From the IMG/VR virus record IMGVR_UViG_3300014501_000019, positions 1-62,230 of that record: a stretch of DNA of 62,230 bases; one strand, 5' to 3'. The DNA comes from a virus. Below the pieces are notes generated by a model. That model was not told the DNA's origin. It saw only the letters and a list, made by a program, of their open reading frames with translations, and searched no databases. Made by a program: the position numbers and the translations under genes. Shown piece by piece: positions 28,531 through 37,176 of the stretch (its first letter is position 1; every line of letters begins with the position of its first letter).

Positions 28531-29397
28531 CTAAATACCTGTTTTTACTTTTGAAAAACCAATACTAGGTTCTCCGTATATGCTATCGATCGTTGGCATT
28601 GATTTGTCGGTCAAAACCTGAGCTTCGCTTCCATTTAAATCTATCTCTGAACCCATAATAACAGCTTTTCCAGTTGCTGTCAAGTTACAATCGCCACCTA
28701 CAGTAATATTAGCATCTCCGCTAGTATTAATAGTAAGTACGCCACTCTTATCTGCGGTAATTGTAATAGTGCTATGATTAAACTGAAAGCTTCCATCTGT
28801 CATGATTTGGAATTCAGTTGGACCTTGACTAGAATCTACTGGCACACCTTTACTGTCCGTCGCACCATTAAATATGAGCGAACAACTGCCATCATTAGCT
28901 ATCGATATACTAACTCCATTATATTCCCCAGCTAATTGAGGATCGGTACTAGTGATATTGGTTGTGCGATCTGGATGAATTAAATTACTAACAACGATGG
29001 CCTTATCGCCAATGTTATCCAAACATTGAATCAAAACTATAGCTCCATCTTGATCACTGAATGTGACAGTTCCTTTATTGGTTTGAAATGTTTTTGGTCT
29101 CAAAGTGTATTCAAAATAATCAGCTAAAGAACCAAAGCCTTGTGTAGACAAACAATTCTTATAAGTAATGGAAGTGCTTCCTTTATTCTCAAACTGCTCA
29201 AACGTTACCACATCATATTCGGTACAAAGTCCATTTTGATTCGCGGGATCATCTGCGGCATACGACTTAATTACAATCCCAGCTTTTATACCAGTATTTC
29301 TATAGCTACGATTAAAAGCGGTTATGGCGGCCTCGGAACCCTGTTTACCTAGTAAGCCAGATGGCAATACAGTTCCATTATTCATCACATTACTCAT
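28531..29397 (-). CDS. Baseplate spike protein (gp5/gpV type)
   Basis: A 288-aa protein. The first half (about 20-130) fits an OB-fold carrier domain. Residues about 195-265 are short repeated strands (FNHSTITITADKSG, LTINTSGDANITVGGD, CNLTATGKAVIMG), the triple beta-helix pattern of membrane-puncturing spikes. It lies directly after the hub gene, as expected. No lysozyme domain is present, so the cell-wall enzyme must be elsewhere. Confidence 0.75.
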   Translation of the reverse strand: MSNVMNNGTVLPSGLLGKQGSEAAITAFNRSYRNTGIKAGIVIKSYAADDPANQNGLCTEYDVVTFEQFENKGSTSITYKNCLSTQGFGSLADYFEYTLRPKTFQTNKGTVTFSDQDGAIVLIQCLDNIGDKAIVVSNLIHPDRTTNITSTDPQLAGEYNGVSISIANDGSCSLIFNGATDSKGVPVDSSQGPTEFQIMTDGSFQFNHSTITITADKSGVLTINTSGDANITVGGDCNLTATGKAVIMGSEIDLNGSEAQVLTDKSMPTIDSIYGEPSIGFSKVKTGI

Positions 29398-29399
29398 AG

Positions 29400-31289
29400 T
29401 TACTCCGAATCGTTTATGGAAGTGTTTGTATTTGGCTGAATAAAAGACTGATTTGGTGAAATAGGAGTATCTGGATTATTCGGAGCATCTCTATAAACAA
29501 CGTCTTGACTCTCAGATACGCCAGGCAAAATGTTTGCATTTTTGTAATCAGCGACACGACTTTGATAACCACCGCCGTATTTCATTTCGGGATAAACTAC
29601 GTTGGTCCCGCTAAATACAGATACGCCATTGCTTAATGTAACGGTGGTTCTAAAAGTCTTAAATCCATTTTGATCGATAAACGCGCTATGCATAAGTTGT
29701 TCGATATGATAAACCACGTTGTCAAATTGTAGGTTATCTCCAACTGCAATAGGTTCCGGTAAGCCAACGAAATTAATGGTTCCACTCATCTTTAAATGGC
29801 CACCTATTAACGCATCTCCAACTATCTTTGCCCAACCAGGCGCGCGGAAGTCTCCTTGAGCACTGGTATCAGGAGCCCTATCGAACTCCGATGTAACTAC
29901 ATATGGTCTTAAACCATTTCTTTTCACATCGTCTATATCGTAAATATAATTCTGTCTAGCGGTTTCGTCTGAAATATCGTAACCCGCTGGCCCATTAACA
30001 GATCTACCATAGTACTGAACAAAGTTAATTCTAGCGACCTCATCTTTACCAAGATCAAAACTGAAGGCTAAAGAAGGACTGATATTCCACCTAGGAACAT
30101 TCATAAACTTAGTCACATGGTAATTGGTTCCACTAACGGAAAAGCCATCTGTGGTAAAAGGGATTTGACGCAATACCATAGTTGGCATCACGCTTCCATT
30201 TGGAGCCACTCGAAAACAAGTATAAAGCTCATTAAGAGGGGAATTAGTAAATTGATTTAAGATTGCCCATGCTTTTACTTGATTCCAATATTCGGGTTTA
30301 GTTACGGTAACACCTTCTACAGGATTATTGGTGAACATGAAACGACCGGTAGTAGCAGTAGCAGTTGGTGGAATTCCTGAAGGGTTCATTCCTTGAGCCA
30401 ATGTCTGATTGGAATTACTTGAGTAGTTCTGTATACCAAAAAGGAAGTTGTATGCGTCTTTAGCAGATGTTAATCCTTGAAGTCCCAATAGGTTTCCAAC
30501 TGCTTGCGGCATATAGAAATGAGTATTAGCGGAAAAAACGGTTTGACCCTCTACTTTTCTTCCCTGATCTGTAAGGCCGGTTCCAATAAAACATTGGATT
30601 AGAGCCTGCAAAACTTGTTGAATTACATTTAAGCCTTTATCTGATTGTATGGCTGCCCAATCTATTCCCAATTGGCTTATAAACAATAAAAGGTTCTGAT
30701 CACTTTGATCTATAAGATAGGGGTTGAAATAAATGCTATTATTAAATTCAGTAAAAGCGAAACCAGTAATTTTTACCGCGTATGTTCTTATACCGGTTTT
30801 AGGATCTGTGGTTAAAACTTTACGAACGCTCTGAACTTTAAAAAAACCCTTAAATCCGTCGTGAATGCCGTTAATTGGTTGTAAATTTCTTGCTCTATCC
30901 GCTACTCCAGTACCTGCTGAGTTCCTCACTTGGTTTTCCCAATTTAAAATGTTCACAAAAACAAAATCACCAGGAGATAATTCGGTTTCATAGTTTACAT
31001 CGGTAATCAAAAGTGTGGCTGCCATAGATGGAGTTAAAACTGTCTTGGCATCTGAAACCGAAAGTTGTATACAATCGTTTTCCACAACCAAAGGTGTTCC
31101 ATTAGGAACCGCTCCAGCAATAGTGAATGAATTGGTTACAGTAGTATCTAAAGTCCTTAAAGTATCTCGTTCAGCCCATCTTAGGAATGTCAATACCCAT
31201 GCAGGACTGGTCTGATGAACCGGCCCTTCTCCTGGACCACTAGCATTTGGTATGATACGATGTACGAATGCCGTATTATTAGTGGCCAC
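29400..31289 (-). CDS. Baseplate hub protein (gp27/gpD type)
   Basis: A 629-aa protein. Segments such as ELSPGDFVFVNILNWENQV and FFKVQSVRKVLTTD, and a late half with MSGTINFVGLPEPIAVGDNL, resemble the hub that connects tube and spike. It sits between tape measure and spike, the standard order. I chose a GTG start at 31289: GGAGG lies 5 nt upstream, and the start overlaps the upstream stop by 11 bp. An upstream in-frame ATG (31346) would give a hydrophobic extension and a 68-bp overlap and is less likely. Confidence 0.7.
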   Translation of the reverse strand: MATNNTAFVHRIIPNASGPGEGPVHQTSPAWVLTFLRWAERDTLRTLDTTVTNSFTIAGAVPNGTPLVVENDCIQLSVSDAKTVLTPSMAATLLITDVNYETELSPGDFVFVNILNWENQVRNSAGTGVADRARNLQPINGIHDGFKGFFKVQSVRKVLTTDPKTGIRTYAVKITGFAFTEFNNSIYFNPYLIDQSDQNLLLFISQLGIDWAAIQSDKGLNVIQQVLQALIQCFIGTGLTDQGRKVEGQTVFSANTHFYMPQAVGNLLGLQGLTSAKDAYNFLFGIQNYSSNSNQTLAQGMNPSGIPPTATATTGRFMFTNNPVEGVTVTKPEYWNQVKAWAILNQFTNSPLNELYTCFRVAPNGSVMPTMVLRQIPFTTDGFSVSGTNYHVTKFMNVPRWNISPSLAFSFDLGKDEVARINFVQYYGRSVNGPAGYDISDETARQNYIYDIDDVKRNGLRPYVVTSEFDRAPDTSAQGDFRAPGWAKIVGDALIGGHLKMSGTINFVGLPEPIAVGDNLQFDNVVYHIEQLMHSAFIDQNGFKTFRTTVTLSNGVSVFSGTNVVYPEMKYGGGYQSRVADYKNANILPGVSESQDVVYRDAPNNPDTPISPNQSFIQPNTNTSINDSE

Positions 31290-33597
31290 TACCGCCTCCA
31301 GAATCAGGAGAACCAGCACTAGGGGCTGTAGTCGGTGCGTGGCCAAAAACTGGTAAAATATTCTTATTAGCGTATGCCGCTCTTTCGCTTTCAGGCAACG
31401 CCATCATTACGGCATTAAGTTTTTTAATTTGTTCTACGAAATTAGCAGCAGCTCCTGCGGCGGGAACAATAGAATCTTTCATGTCTAAGAAAATTTGATT
31501 AACTGCCTTAGACATCTCAGCACGAATTCTATTGGTCTCATCTTCAGGACGACCTTGGCCAGGACCTTCTAGCTGTTTCCTCTTAGCCTCTTCTAAGACC
31601 GAATTTTGCTTCTGAACATCTCCAGCAGAAAGAGCATCACTGTAAGCGCTTGTCAACTTTTGATATTGACCAAGTTCTGGATGTTCTTTTACTTGAGCTA
31701 TATTAGATATACCTAATGCACCTGAAATTTCATCATAGCTTCCAGGTGAAAGCGGGCCTTGAAATCCTATTGCCGAAGAAACTCCATATTTTTTCTTTAT
31801 ATTAGCAAGTCTATCTCTAGCTATGTCGGATTTTTTAAATAGATTAGCTGATTTACCAGTAATCTTATTCTGTGCATTAATAATATCTTCTGGAGTAGTT
31901 TTACCTCCCAACTCTCTGGCCATTGCTATGATTGCAGGATTATCAGGAGTTAACTGATCTATCGGCATGTTAAAAAGAGCTTCTCTAGAATCTCTGCCAA
32001 GTCTACTAATTGTGGGATCTGATAACATCCCTGCGGCGCGCATTGTACCTCTGGGGCCAGTGGTGGCCATAGAAGTTTGTCTGTAGAGGTCAAAAGCGCT
32101 TTTACCGGCTTCAATACCGGTATTGGTTTTATCGCCAAAGAATTTACCAATCTCACTAAGAAGTTGATCAACGCCTCCACCAGTAGTTACACCGGCAGCC
32201 GAGACCATTTGAGCCGCAGTTTCTACGAACTTCCTATTTTCTTCTCTAAAATCGCTACCATCTAAACCAACTTTAGTTCCCTCAGCTAAGATCTTAACAA
32301 AGGCTTCTTTAGTTGTTCCTGCACCGCCCATGCTTTTAGAAAGAGTTCCTATTACTCCTCCAGCATTGGTCATGTCTAAATTTCTTTGTGCTTGTAATCC
32401 TAAAGCCGCGTTTCCAGTTGCGGAACGCGTTGAGCCTCCAGCACCCATAATGGAACCTGCCATACTCATTCCTTGGATATCCTCAAAACCGGCATCGTAA
32501 ATACTTTTCTTAAATGTACCTCTAAAACTTTGGGTGTTAAGTCCCATTTGCCTTTGAAAGTCTAAGTCTCTTTGAGAATTTCTATTATATTCTTCAGTCG
32601 CCAAAACTTTGGTAGGATTTAATTGCTTTTTAGATTCGTAGTTTCTATTAAAGTCTTCAGCATTTTGCTGCGCAATTAAACTTTCGTATTCATCATTTTG
32701 CTGTTTTGACAGACCTGGAAAAATACCTTTAGTAAGCGCTGACGTGGTTTTGGCTCGCATTCTTTGGCTGCTAAAAAGAGTTCCTAGAGATGCGAGAGCC
32801 GTTCCACCCGCTCCTAGCATTCCAACGCCAGTCCAACCAGCGCCGAGCGCCATTGCACCGGCTCCCATACCTAAAGCAGCGGCGGCAGCGGTTTTAGCTG
32901 CATCCTTAGCTCTCTCAGCGGCTTCTTGTTTATCCGCCATTTCCTTAGCTTCAGTTCTCTCTTTGTTGAAAGCCAGTCTTTCCGGTAAAGAACCGTTGTA
33001 AAGAGAAGACATTTCTCTTCCAACTGTTCCGCTAACTGCGGAGCCACCGGCTAAAAGCGTTCTTGAAGGAGAACCTGCTATTTGATTGATACCTTGAATT
33101 ACAGCAGTCGCGATGCCACCTACGGCTCCAGCAAACCCAACACCTCCAAGTTTACCTTGGGGACCATTTGGGAGCGGCCCATTCACGCCACTTTTCTCCA
33201 TCCTCTGAAGTGTTCCCTGTAAAGTTACTCGCTCTTTTAATAAATTATTTTTTTCTTTTTCGTAAAAAACCTTGTCCTGATCACTCTTACGTTCTTGTTT
33301 AGCGTTGTTAGCAAGCAGTCTGCCTACTTCTTCTAAGTTCTTTTTAGTTTTTTGGTACGCTTCTTGTTCAACTCTTGACTTATTTTCTTGCGCTCTAACG
33401 GCCTGGAAATTCCTTTGAAACTCCCGGTGTGCCTCAGAACCGGCTTGGAATGAGGCTCCTGGGCCGCCGGGCTTAGCAATATTCGGAGTGATGTTCATTT
33501 TTTTAGAGGCTTGTTCGATCTGAGAAAGCGCGGCTTTAACAGTGGCGATTAAGCCAGACGCGTCACCATCGATCTTGAGTTTTATGTCTTGTGCCAT
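31279..33597 (-). CDS. Tape-measure-like tail protein
   Basis: A 772-aa protein. It starts with DIKLKIDGDASGLIATVKAAL, a typical opening of tail tape-measure and related proteins, followed by a coiled coil (about 50-140), hydrophobic Gly/Ala segments (about 155-190 and 235-275) and long helical parts. It would control tail length and be ejected into the host envelope. By the rule of about 1.5 angstrom per residue its length would give a tail of about 115 nm, but a longer tape measure may exist outside the window. GGAG lies before the ATG. Confidence 0.68.
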   Translation of the reverse strand: MAQDIKLKIDGDASGLIATVKAALSQIEQASKKMNITPNIAKPGGPGASFQAGSEAHREFQRNFQAVRAQENKSRVEQEAYQKTKKNLEEVGRLLANNAKQERKSDQDKVFYEKEKNNLLKERVTLQGTLQRMEKSGVNGPLPNGPQGKLGGVGFAGAVGGIATAVIQGINQIAGSPSRTLLAGGSAVSGTVGREMSSLYNGSLPERLAFNKERTEAKEMADKQEAAERAKDAAKTAAAAALGMGAGAMALGAGWTGVGMLGAGGTALASLGTLFSSQRMRAKTTSALTKGIFPGLSKQQNDEYESLIAQQNAEDFNRNYESKKQLNPTKVLATEEYNRNSQRDLDFQRQMGLNTQSFRGTFKKSIYDAGFEDIQGMSMAGSIMGAGGSTRSATGNAALGLQAQRNLDMTNAGGVIGTLSKSMGGAGTTKEAFVKILAEGTKVGLDGSDFREENRKFVETAAQMVSAAGVTTGGGVDQLLSEIGKFFGDKTNTGIEAGKSAFDLYRQTSMATTGPRGTMRAAGMLSDPTISRLGRDSREALFNMPIDQLTPDNPAIIAMARELGGKTTPEDIINAQNKITGKSANLFKKSDIARDRLANIKKKYGVSSAIGFQGPLSPGSYDEISGALGISNIAQVKEHPELGQYQKLTSAYSDALSAGDVQKQNSVLEEAKRKQLEGPGQGRPEDETNRIRAEMSKAVNQIFLDMKDSIVPAAGAAANFVEQIKKLNAVMMALPESERAAYANKNILPVFGHAPTTAPSAGSPDSGGGSGH

Positions 33598-33634
33598 CTC
33601 AAATACTCCAGAAGCCGTTTTAAACCACTATATG

Positions 33635-33645
33635 ATAAGATTGTC
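33635..33645 (-). promoter_or_regulatory. Late-promoter-like motif GACAATCTTAT
   Basis: It lies 37 nt before the ATG of the tape-measure-like gene, with GGAG downstream. With AATCTTAT on the plus strand at 33651-33658 it forms an inverted repeat (8-bp arms, 8-nt loop), so the two divergent units may share a control site. Confidence 0.5.
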
Positions 33646-33691
33646 GTTAAAATCTTATAGTTGGCCTATACCTATATCACCAAAAAAGTAG

Positions 33692-33720
33692 TTGACGTGG
33701 AGCTGTAGAATATGTAATAT
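33692..33720 (+). promoter_or_regulatory. Sigma-70 type promoter, leaderless geometry
   Basis: TTGACG (33692-33697), a 17-nt spacer and TAATAT (33715-33720), then 6 nt to the ATG at 33727. The predicted start of transcription falls on the ATG. Confidence 0.5.
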
Positions 33721-33726
33721 CTATCT

Positions 33727-33906
33727 ATGGCAACTAAAAATAAAACTAAGAACAAAGAAAATGACAAAGAAATCGAATACTTGGAGAAATTAATCAAATA
33801 TAGTGCCCGCTGTTTAGATGATAAATATGAAGTTCTAGATTCTATTTTTGTCGAACAAATCTACAAACTTAAGAAAGAAATCAATAAAATCAAGGAAAAA
33901 CAATGA
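33727..33906 (+). CDS. Small charged coiled-coil protein
   Basis: A 59-aa protein, about half of it Lys, Glu and Asp, predicted as one long helix (DKEIEYLEKLIKYSARCLDD in its middle). No family recognised. It has a promoter just upstream, and its stop overlaps the ATG of the next gene (ATGA), so it is translationally coupled to the PagL-like gene. That context makes it a real gene despite its size. Confidence 0.6.
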   Translation: MATKNKTKNKENDKEIEYLEKLIKYSARCLDDKYEVLDSIFVEQIYKLKKEINKIKEKQ

Positions 33907-34424
33907 GTTACAAAAAACTTGGTTTTCTATTTGTAATCGCAGCGATTGTAGGGTTCGCAACTTCTATCCTATTGAATCTAGCGTATGCCGATGAGGCCTT
34001 CGTAGGATATGGCGTTGGTATCTTTAGAGGCGCTGATCAATTCTTAGGCCAAACCAAATATGCTAGTATTGGATACCGGGATTTTCTTTACGAAGGTCTT
34101 TATTGGCAAAGCAAACTTGGATTTATTGGCGAAGGAAGTGCGGACCAAACCAGAAAAAGTGGGGGTTGGACCAGTAGTGGATTTGGCTTAGAAACAAATC
34201 TTTCGCCAGTTGAACTAAGAGGCGGGGCGGCATTGGCTGCAATTACTACTCCCGATAGTCAACTTGGAGGGTATTTTGAATTTAATGAAGATGTTAGTAT
34301 TGGTCTGCGTGATACAAGAGGGGATGGAATTGCTTTACAATATAATCACATCAGCTGTGCCAGTCTATGCTCACCGAATTTAGGCCGGGATGCTGTTATG
34401 TTGGAACTGAGTCAAAAATGGTGA
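33903..34424 (+). CDS. Outer-membrane beta-barrel resembling lipid A 3-O-deacylase (PagL)
   Basis: A 173-aa protein with a signal peptide (hydrophobic residues about 7-26, cleavage after AYA near residue 29). The rest has alternating strands and ends in an aromatic residue (LELSQKW), the signature of an outer-membrane barrel. The C-terminal QYNHISCASLC places His149 and Ser151 in an H-x-S motif, and Asp163 follows. From memory, Pseudomonas PagL has the same precursor length and a His149-Ser151-Glu163 triad; here Glu would be Asp. PagL removes a fatty acid from lipid A in the outer leaflet. Inferred role: altering host LPS during infection, for example to block superinfection or free progeny from debris. 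A non-enzymatic barrel remains possible. Confidence 0.7.
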   Translation: MSYKKLGFLFVIAAIVGFATSILLNLAYADEAFVGYGVGIFRGADQFLGQTKYASIGYRDFLYEGLYWQSKLGFIGEGSADQTRKSGGWTSSGFGLETNLSPVELRGGAALAAITTPDSQLGGYFEFNEDVSIGLRDTRGDGIALQYNHISCASLCSPNLGRDAVMLELSQKW

Positions 34425-34427
34425 GAC

Positions 34428-34748
34428 ATGTCGAATAATTACGATTATGAAGCAAATAGAATGAACGCATTTTTAGTGAATATGGTCAGAGAATTGTTGT
34501 TAGATAAAAAGTCGGTTTACTACATTGATCAGAATAGAGATCGTAGGGCTGCAATAAGTGCGATTACTAGAGATTACTTTAGATTGGAAGTAACAAACGG
34601 TGCCCTATCTGGAAAAGGCAGTCTTCATTATAATGTTTTAATTGTTATTAATGAACACGAAGTTTCAGAGTCTCTAAGAAAAGAATGGGACAGTATTCCG
34701 AGTTTCTACAACGGTATTCACCCCTGCACTATACGAATTAGTATTTAG
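34428..34748 (+). CDS. Hypothetical protein
   Basis: A 106-aa mixed alpha/beta protein, not recognised. It begins 3 nt after the PagL-like gene and is probably in the same transcript. One Cys near the C-terminus; no membrane segment. Confidence 0.55.
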   Translation: MSNNYDYEANRMNAFLVNMVRELLLDKKSVYYIDQNRDRRAAISAITRDYFRLEVTNGALSGKGSLHYNVLIVINEHEVSESLRKEWDSIPSFYNGIHPCTIRISI

Positions 34749-34773
34749 GGTGGCAATATGAAAATGGTGAATT

Positions 34774-35205
34774 ATGGATAATGTATTTCATTGGAATATC
34801 ATAGAAGGAAGTGAAAAATGTTGGAAAGATTATGTCAACATGATGACCAGAGGAACCTTTGTTACAGTGCCAACGTCTATCGTTTATCCATATCCTGATG
34901 GCACTACAAGCTCTGTTAAGCCATGCAATGGACAAATTCACTACGTGGGAAACGGCAGCATAGGACTTACAAGGTTTCAATGGGATGAGTATTCGGGAGT
35001 TTGGGTGGATGTCACCCCCTCTCCTGGACCTATTGCTGTAACCACTGGAACAAAAGCTAAAATATACGTGAATGGAGTTTTTGCTGGAGATCTAACTTCG
35101 GCAGATATTAAAATCACTAGCTGCAGTCATGAATGGGTTCCTTATGAAGGTTTTACTCAAAGATATAACTATTGTAAAAAATGCGATATTAAAGATAACG
35201 TATAA
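34774..35205 (+). CDS. Hypothetical protein with C-terminal CxHxW...YCxxC zinc module
   Basis: A 143-aa protein. The N-terminal 110 residues are not recognised. The last 30 residues (CSHEWVPYEGFTQRYNYC followed by KKCD) form a small zinc module also found at the C-terminus of the proteins at 46927-47322, 50472-50846 and 60713-60943. Its stop overlaps the next ATG by 1 nt. Confidence 0.62.
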   Translation: MDNVFHWNIIEGSEKCWKDYVNMMTRGTFVTVPTSIVYPYPDGTTSSVKPCNGQIHYVGNGSIGLTRFQWDEYSGVWVDVTPSPGPIAVTTGTKAKIYVNGVFAGDLTSADIKITSCSHEWVPYEGFTQRYNYCKKCDIKDNV

Positions 35206-35453
35206 TGATCTTCGGACTAGTCTTTCTATTTGGCATAGTCTTTGGACTTATTTTAGTTGCCTACGATGATGGATTACCTTTAGGACTATACCGCAGAATA
35301 CAATGTAAACTTGGTAATTGTAGATATTACATTAAAGTAGGAAAGACGAAGATTAATAAGTATTACTGTATTATTTGTAGGAAGCCAAGAAGTTTTCCTG
35401 TGCTAAAAGTAGTTGACGATGATAAAATGGGCGATAATAAGTTTAGGAGATAG
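35205..35453 (+). CDS. Small membrane protein with zinc-ribbon tail
   Basis: An 82-aa protein. Residues 2-19 (IFGLVFLFGIVFGLILVA) form a membrane segment. A cytoplasmic part with CKLGNC and CIIC likely binds zinc. No family recognised. TAATG coupling with the previous gene. Confidence 0.55.
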   Translation: MIFGLVFLFGIVFGLILVAYDDGLPLGLYRRIQCKLGNCRYYIKVGKTKINKYYCIICRKPRSFPVLKVVDDDKMGDNKFRR

Positions 35454-35454
35454 T

Positions 35455-35529
35455 ATGAATATTGTTTGCAGAAAATGTCATAAAGTATATGGAGCCTGCA
35501 AGTGTCACAAAGGAAATGTATGCAAGTAA
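35455..35529 (+). CDS. 24-aa zinc-knuckle micropeptide
   Basis: A 24-codon frame with CRKCHK and CKCHK, a minimal C-x2-C...C-x-C site. It starts 1 nt after the upstream stop, behind AGGAGA, and overlaps the dUTPase start by 10 bp. The strong ribosome site and tight fit support it. It could serve only to couple translation of the dUTPase. Confidence 0.4.
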   Translation: MNIVCRKCHKVYGACKCHKGNVCK

Positions 35530-35999
35530 AATTCAAAAAATTACACGAAGACGCTGTTCTTCCAAGTTACGCTAAGCCTGGAGATGCCGGTATGGATCTC
35601 ACAGCAGTAGAAAAAGGTGAAGTTGTTCATTCCAAGGATCTCCTGGTTGATTCCTGGTATTATATAGAATATAAAACAGGCCTAGCGGTTGAAATTCCAG
35701 AAGGTTATGTCGGTCTCATATTTCCACGTTCTTCTATCAGCAAATCCTCTCTTATTTTAGCTAATAGTGTTGCCGTCATCGATTCTGGATATCGAGGAGA
35801 GATCTGTCTTAGATTTAAAATAGACAATGCTCTTATGGACACTTATATGGATGAAACATCTAAGCCCTGTACTTACAAAAAAGGTGACAGAATTGGTCAA
35901 TTAGTAATTTTGCCATTTCCAACTATTGAACCAGAATTTACAGAAGAACTGACCACAACTGAACGTGGTAAAGATGGATGGGGCAGTACTGGCACATGA
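35520..35999 (+). CDS. dut: dUTP diphosphatase (dUTPase)
   Basis: A 159-aa protein that hydrolyses dUTP to dUMP and pyrophosphate, keeping uracil out of DNA and feeding dTMP synthesis. All five family motifs are visible: KPGDAGMDLTA, PRSSISKSS, VIDSGYRGEI, KKGDRIGQLVI and RGKDGWGSTGT. In the last, Trp replaces the usual Phe that stacks on uracil. The length fits a trimeric dUTPase. AGGA 6 nt upstream supports the ATG at 35520 over a GTG at 35502. Confidence 0.93.
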   Translation: MQVKFKKLHEDAVLPSYAKPGDAGMDLTAVEKGEVVHSKDLLVDSWYYIEYKTGLAVEIPEGYVGLIFPRSSISKSSLILANSVAVIDSGYRGEICLRFKIDNALMDTYMDETSKPCTYKKGDRIGQLVILPFPTIEPEFTEELTTTERGKDGWGSTGT

Positions 36000-36034
36000 A
36001 AGTAAATTGTGAAATCTTTAACTGTTAGGATAAC

Positions 36035-36433
36035 ATGACATACGACAAAGGTCTTAAAAAGAATAAATTCAAAATGGGAGATAGGGTGAAAGCCCTCCCT
36101 TCTTTGGTTGATTGGCATAGCAGTCACCTTGTTTGGTCGTATGCTAGAGTAGTTGAAGGGGAACATAGGGAAAAAGATGAAAGAGATATTACAGAAGAAT
36201 CATTGCCCATACTCTATTTCTGGATTTGGTGTAAATTATTTAATAGAATGCCCAGAGGGGTTGTAACTGGTTTTGGAGAAGAAGACGATAAGGATGGCGA
36301 GAAGAGCGGTATTAGGTGTGTTTGGGTGGAATTCCATATCTTTACTGAGTTTGGTAAAGTTGAATACAGTACTTACGTAGAAGAAAAAGATTTGGTAGCG
36401 GTTAAGAAGAAGGTTAATAAGAGTATCAAATAA
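36035..36433 (+). CDS. Hypothetical protein
   Basis: A 132-aa charged protein, not recognised. It contains KMGDRVKALPSL and a later RGVVTGFGEED, a pattern of small SH3-like barrels. AGGA lies about 6 nt before the ATG. Between dUTPase and an HNH gene. Confidence 0.55.
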   Translation: MTYDKGLKKNKFKMGDRVKALPSLVDWHSSHLVWSYARVVEGEHREKDERDITEESLPILYFWIWCKLFNRMPRGVVTGFGEEDDKDGEKSGIRCVWVEFHIFTEFGKVEYSTYVEEKDLVAVKKKVNKSIK

Positions 36434-36456
36434 ATAAGTGGTGTACTCCCATGTAT

Positions 36457-36467
36457 GGCAATCTTAT
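36457..36467 (+). promoter_or_regulatory. GGCAATCTTAT motif, 4 nt from ATG
   Basis: Same core as the late-promoter-like motif, on the plus strand, followed by CTGT and the ATG at 36472. The spacing is the same as at 10657 and 26209. It is the only case before an endonuclease, so it could be chance. Confidence 0.35.
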
Positions 36468-36471
36468 CTGT

Positions 36472-37176
36472 ATGAACAAATATACAGATGAACAAAAAGA
36501 ATTAGTGATTACTCTACGAAAACAAGGATTTACATACGAAAAAATAGCTATTATAGTGGGCATCAAAACAGGAACGACTGTCCATAACATTTGCTATGCT
36601 GCCGGTCTTCCTAAAAAACCATATCCTAGAAGAATAGAATATGCGATTGGACAAAAATTCGACTATTTTACTATAATAGCTCCATCTCCAACTATAACTA
36701 CCCATAAAGGAAGAACTTACACTTGTTGGGAATGTAAATGTGATTGTGGTCAAATATTTACTACAACTACAAAGCAAATAGGAAAAGGAATAAGAAAGTC
36801 TTGTGGGTGTCGCAATAGGGATGGTCGATTTAAAAGAGCCGACGGCGATGTGATAATAGCAAAATATAGAGAAAATCACTACAAATCAGGAGCAAAAAGA
36901 AGAAAATTGATTTGGCAATTAAGTTTTGAAGAATTTATGAAAATGCTTTATGCGAACTGTGTTTATTGTGGATCAACTCCTTTTCTCCCAGTTAAAAGAG
37001 GATGTCATGAAAGAAAATCAAATGGTGTGGACAGGATAGATTCAGATTTAGGATATTTTACAGAAAATTGTGTTGCCTGTTGTAGATTTTGCAATCTGGC
37101 AAAGGGAGATAGGACCAGGGAAGAATTTTTGGAATGGATTGAAAGAGTTAAAGCTTTTGAACCAGCTATTAAATAG
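36472..37176 (+). CDS. HNH endonuclease with N-terminal HTH and zinc ribbon
   Basis: A 234-aa protein. Residues about 3-45 (DEQKELVITLRKQGFTYEKI, then GIKTGTTVHNI) are a helix-turn-helix of resolvase type. A zinc ribbon follows (IGQKFDYFTII, WECKCDCG, SCGC). The C-terminal core has CVYCG, NGVDRIDSDLGY and CCRFCNLAKGD. ATG 36472 is preferred over 36451 because a promoter-like motif lies between them; neither has a good ribosome site. Its end overlaps the convergent phosphoesterase gene by 8 bp. Confidence 0.82.
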   Translation: MNKYTDEQKELVITLRKQGFTYEKIAIIVGIKTGTTVHNICYAAGLPKKPYPRRIEYAIGQKFDYFTIIAPSPTITTHKGRTYTCWECKCDCGQIFTTTTKQIGKGIRKSCGCRNRDGRFKRADGDVIIAKYRENHYKSGAKRRKLIWQLSFEEFMKMLYANCVYCGSTPFLPVKRGCHERKSNGVDRIDSDLGYFTENCVACCRFCNLAKGDRTREEFLEWIERVKAFEPAIK

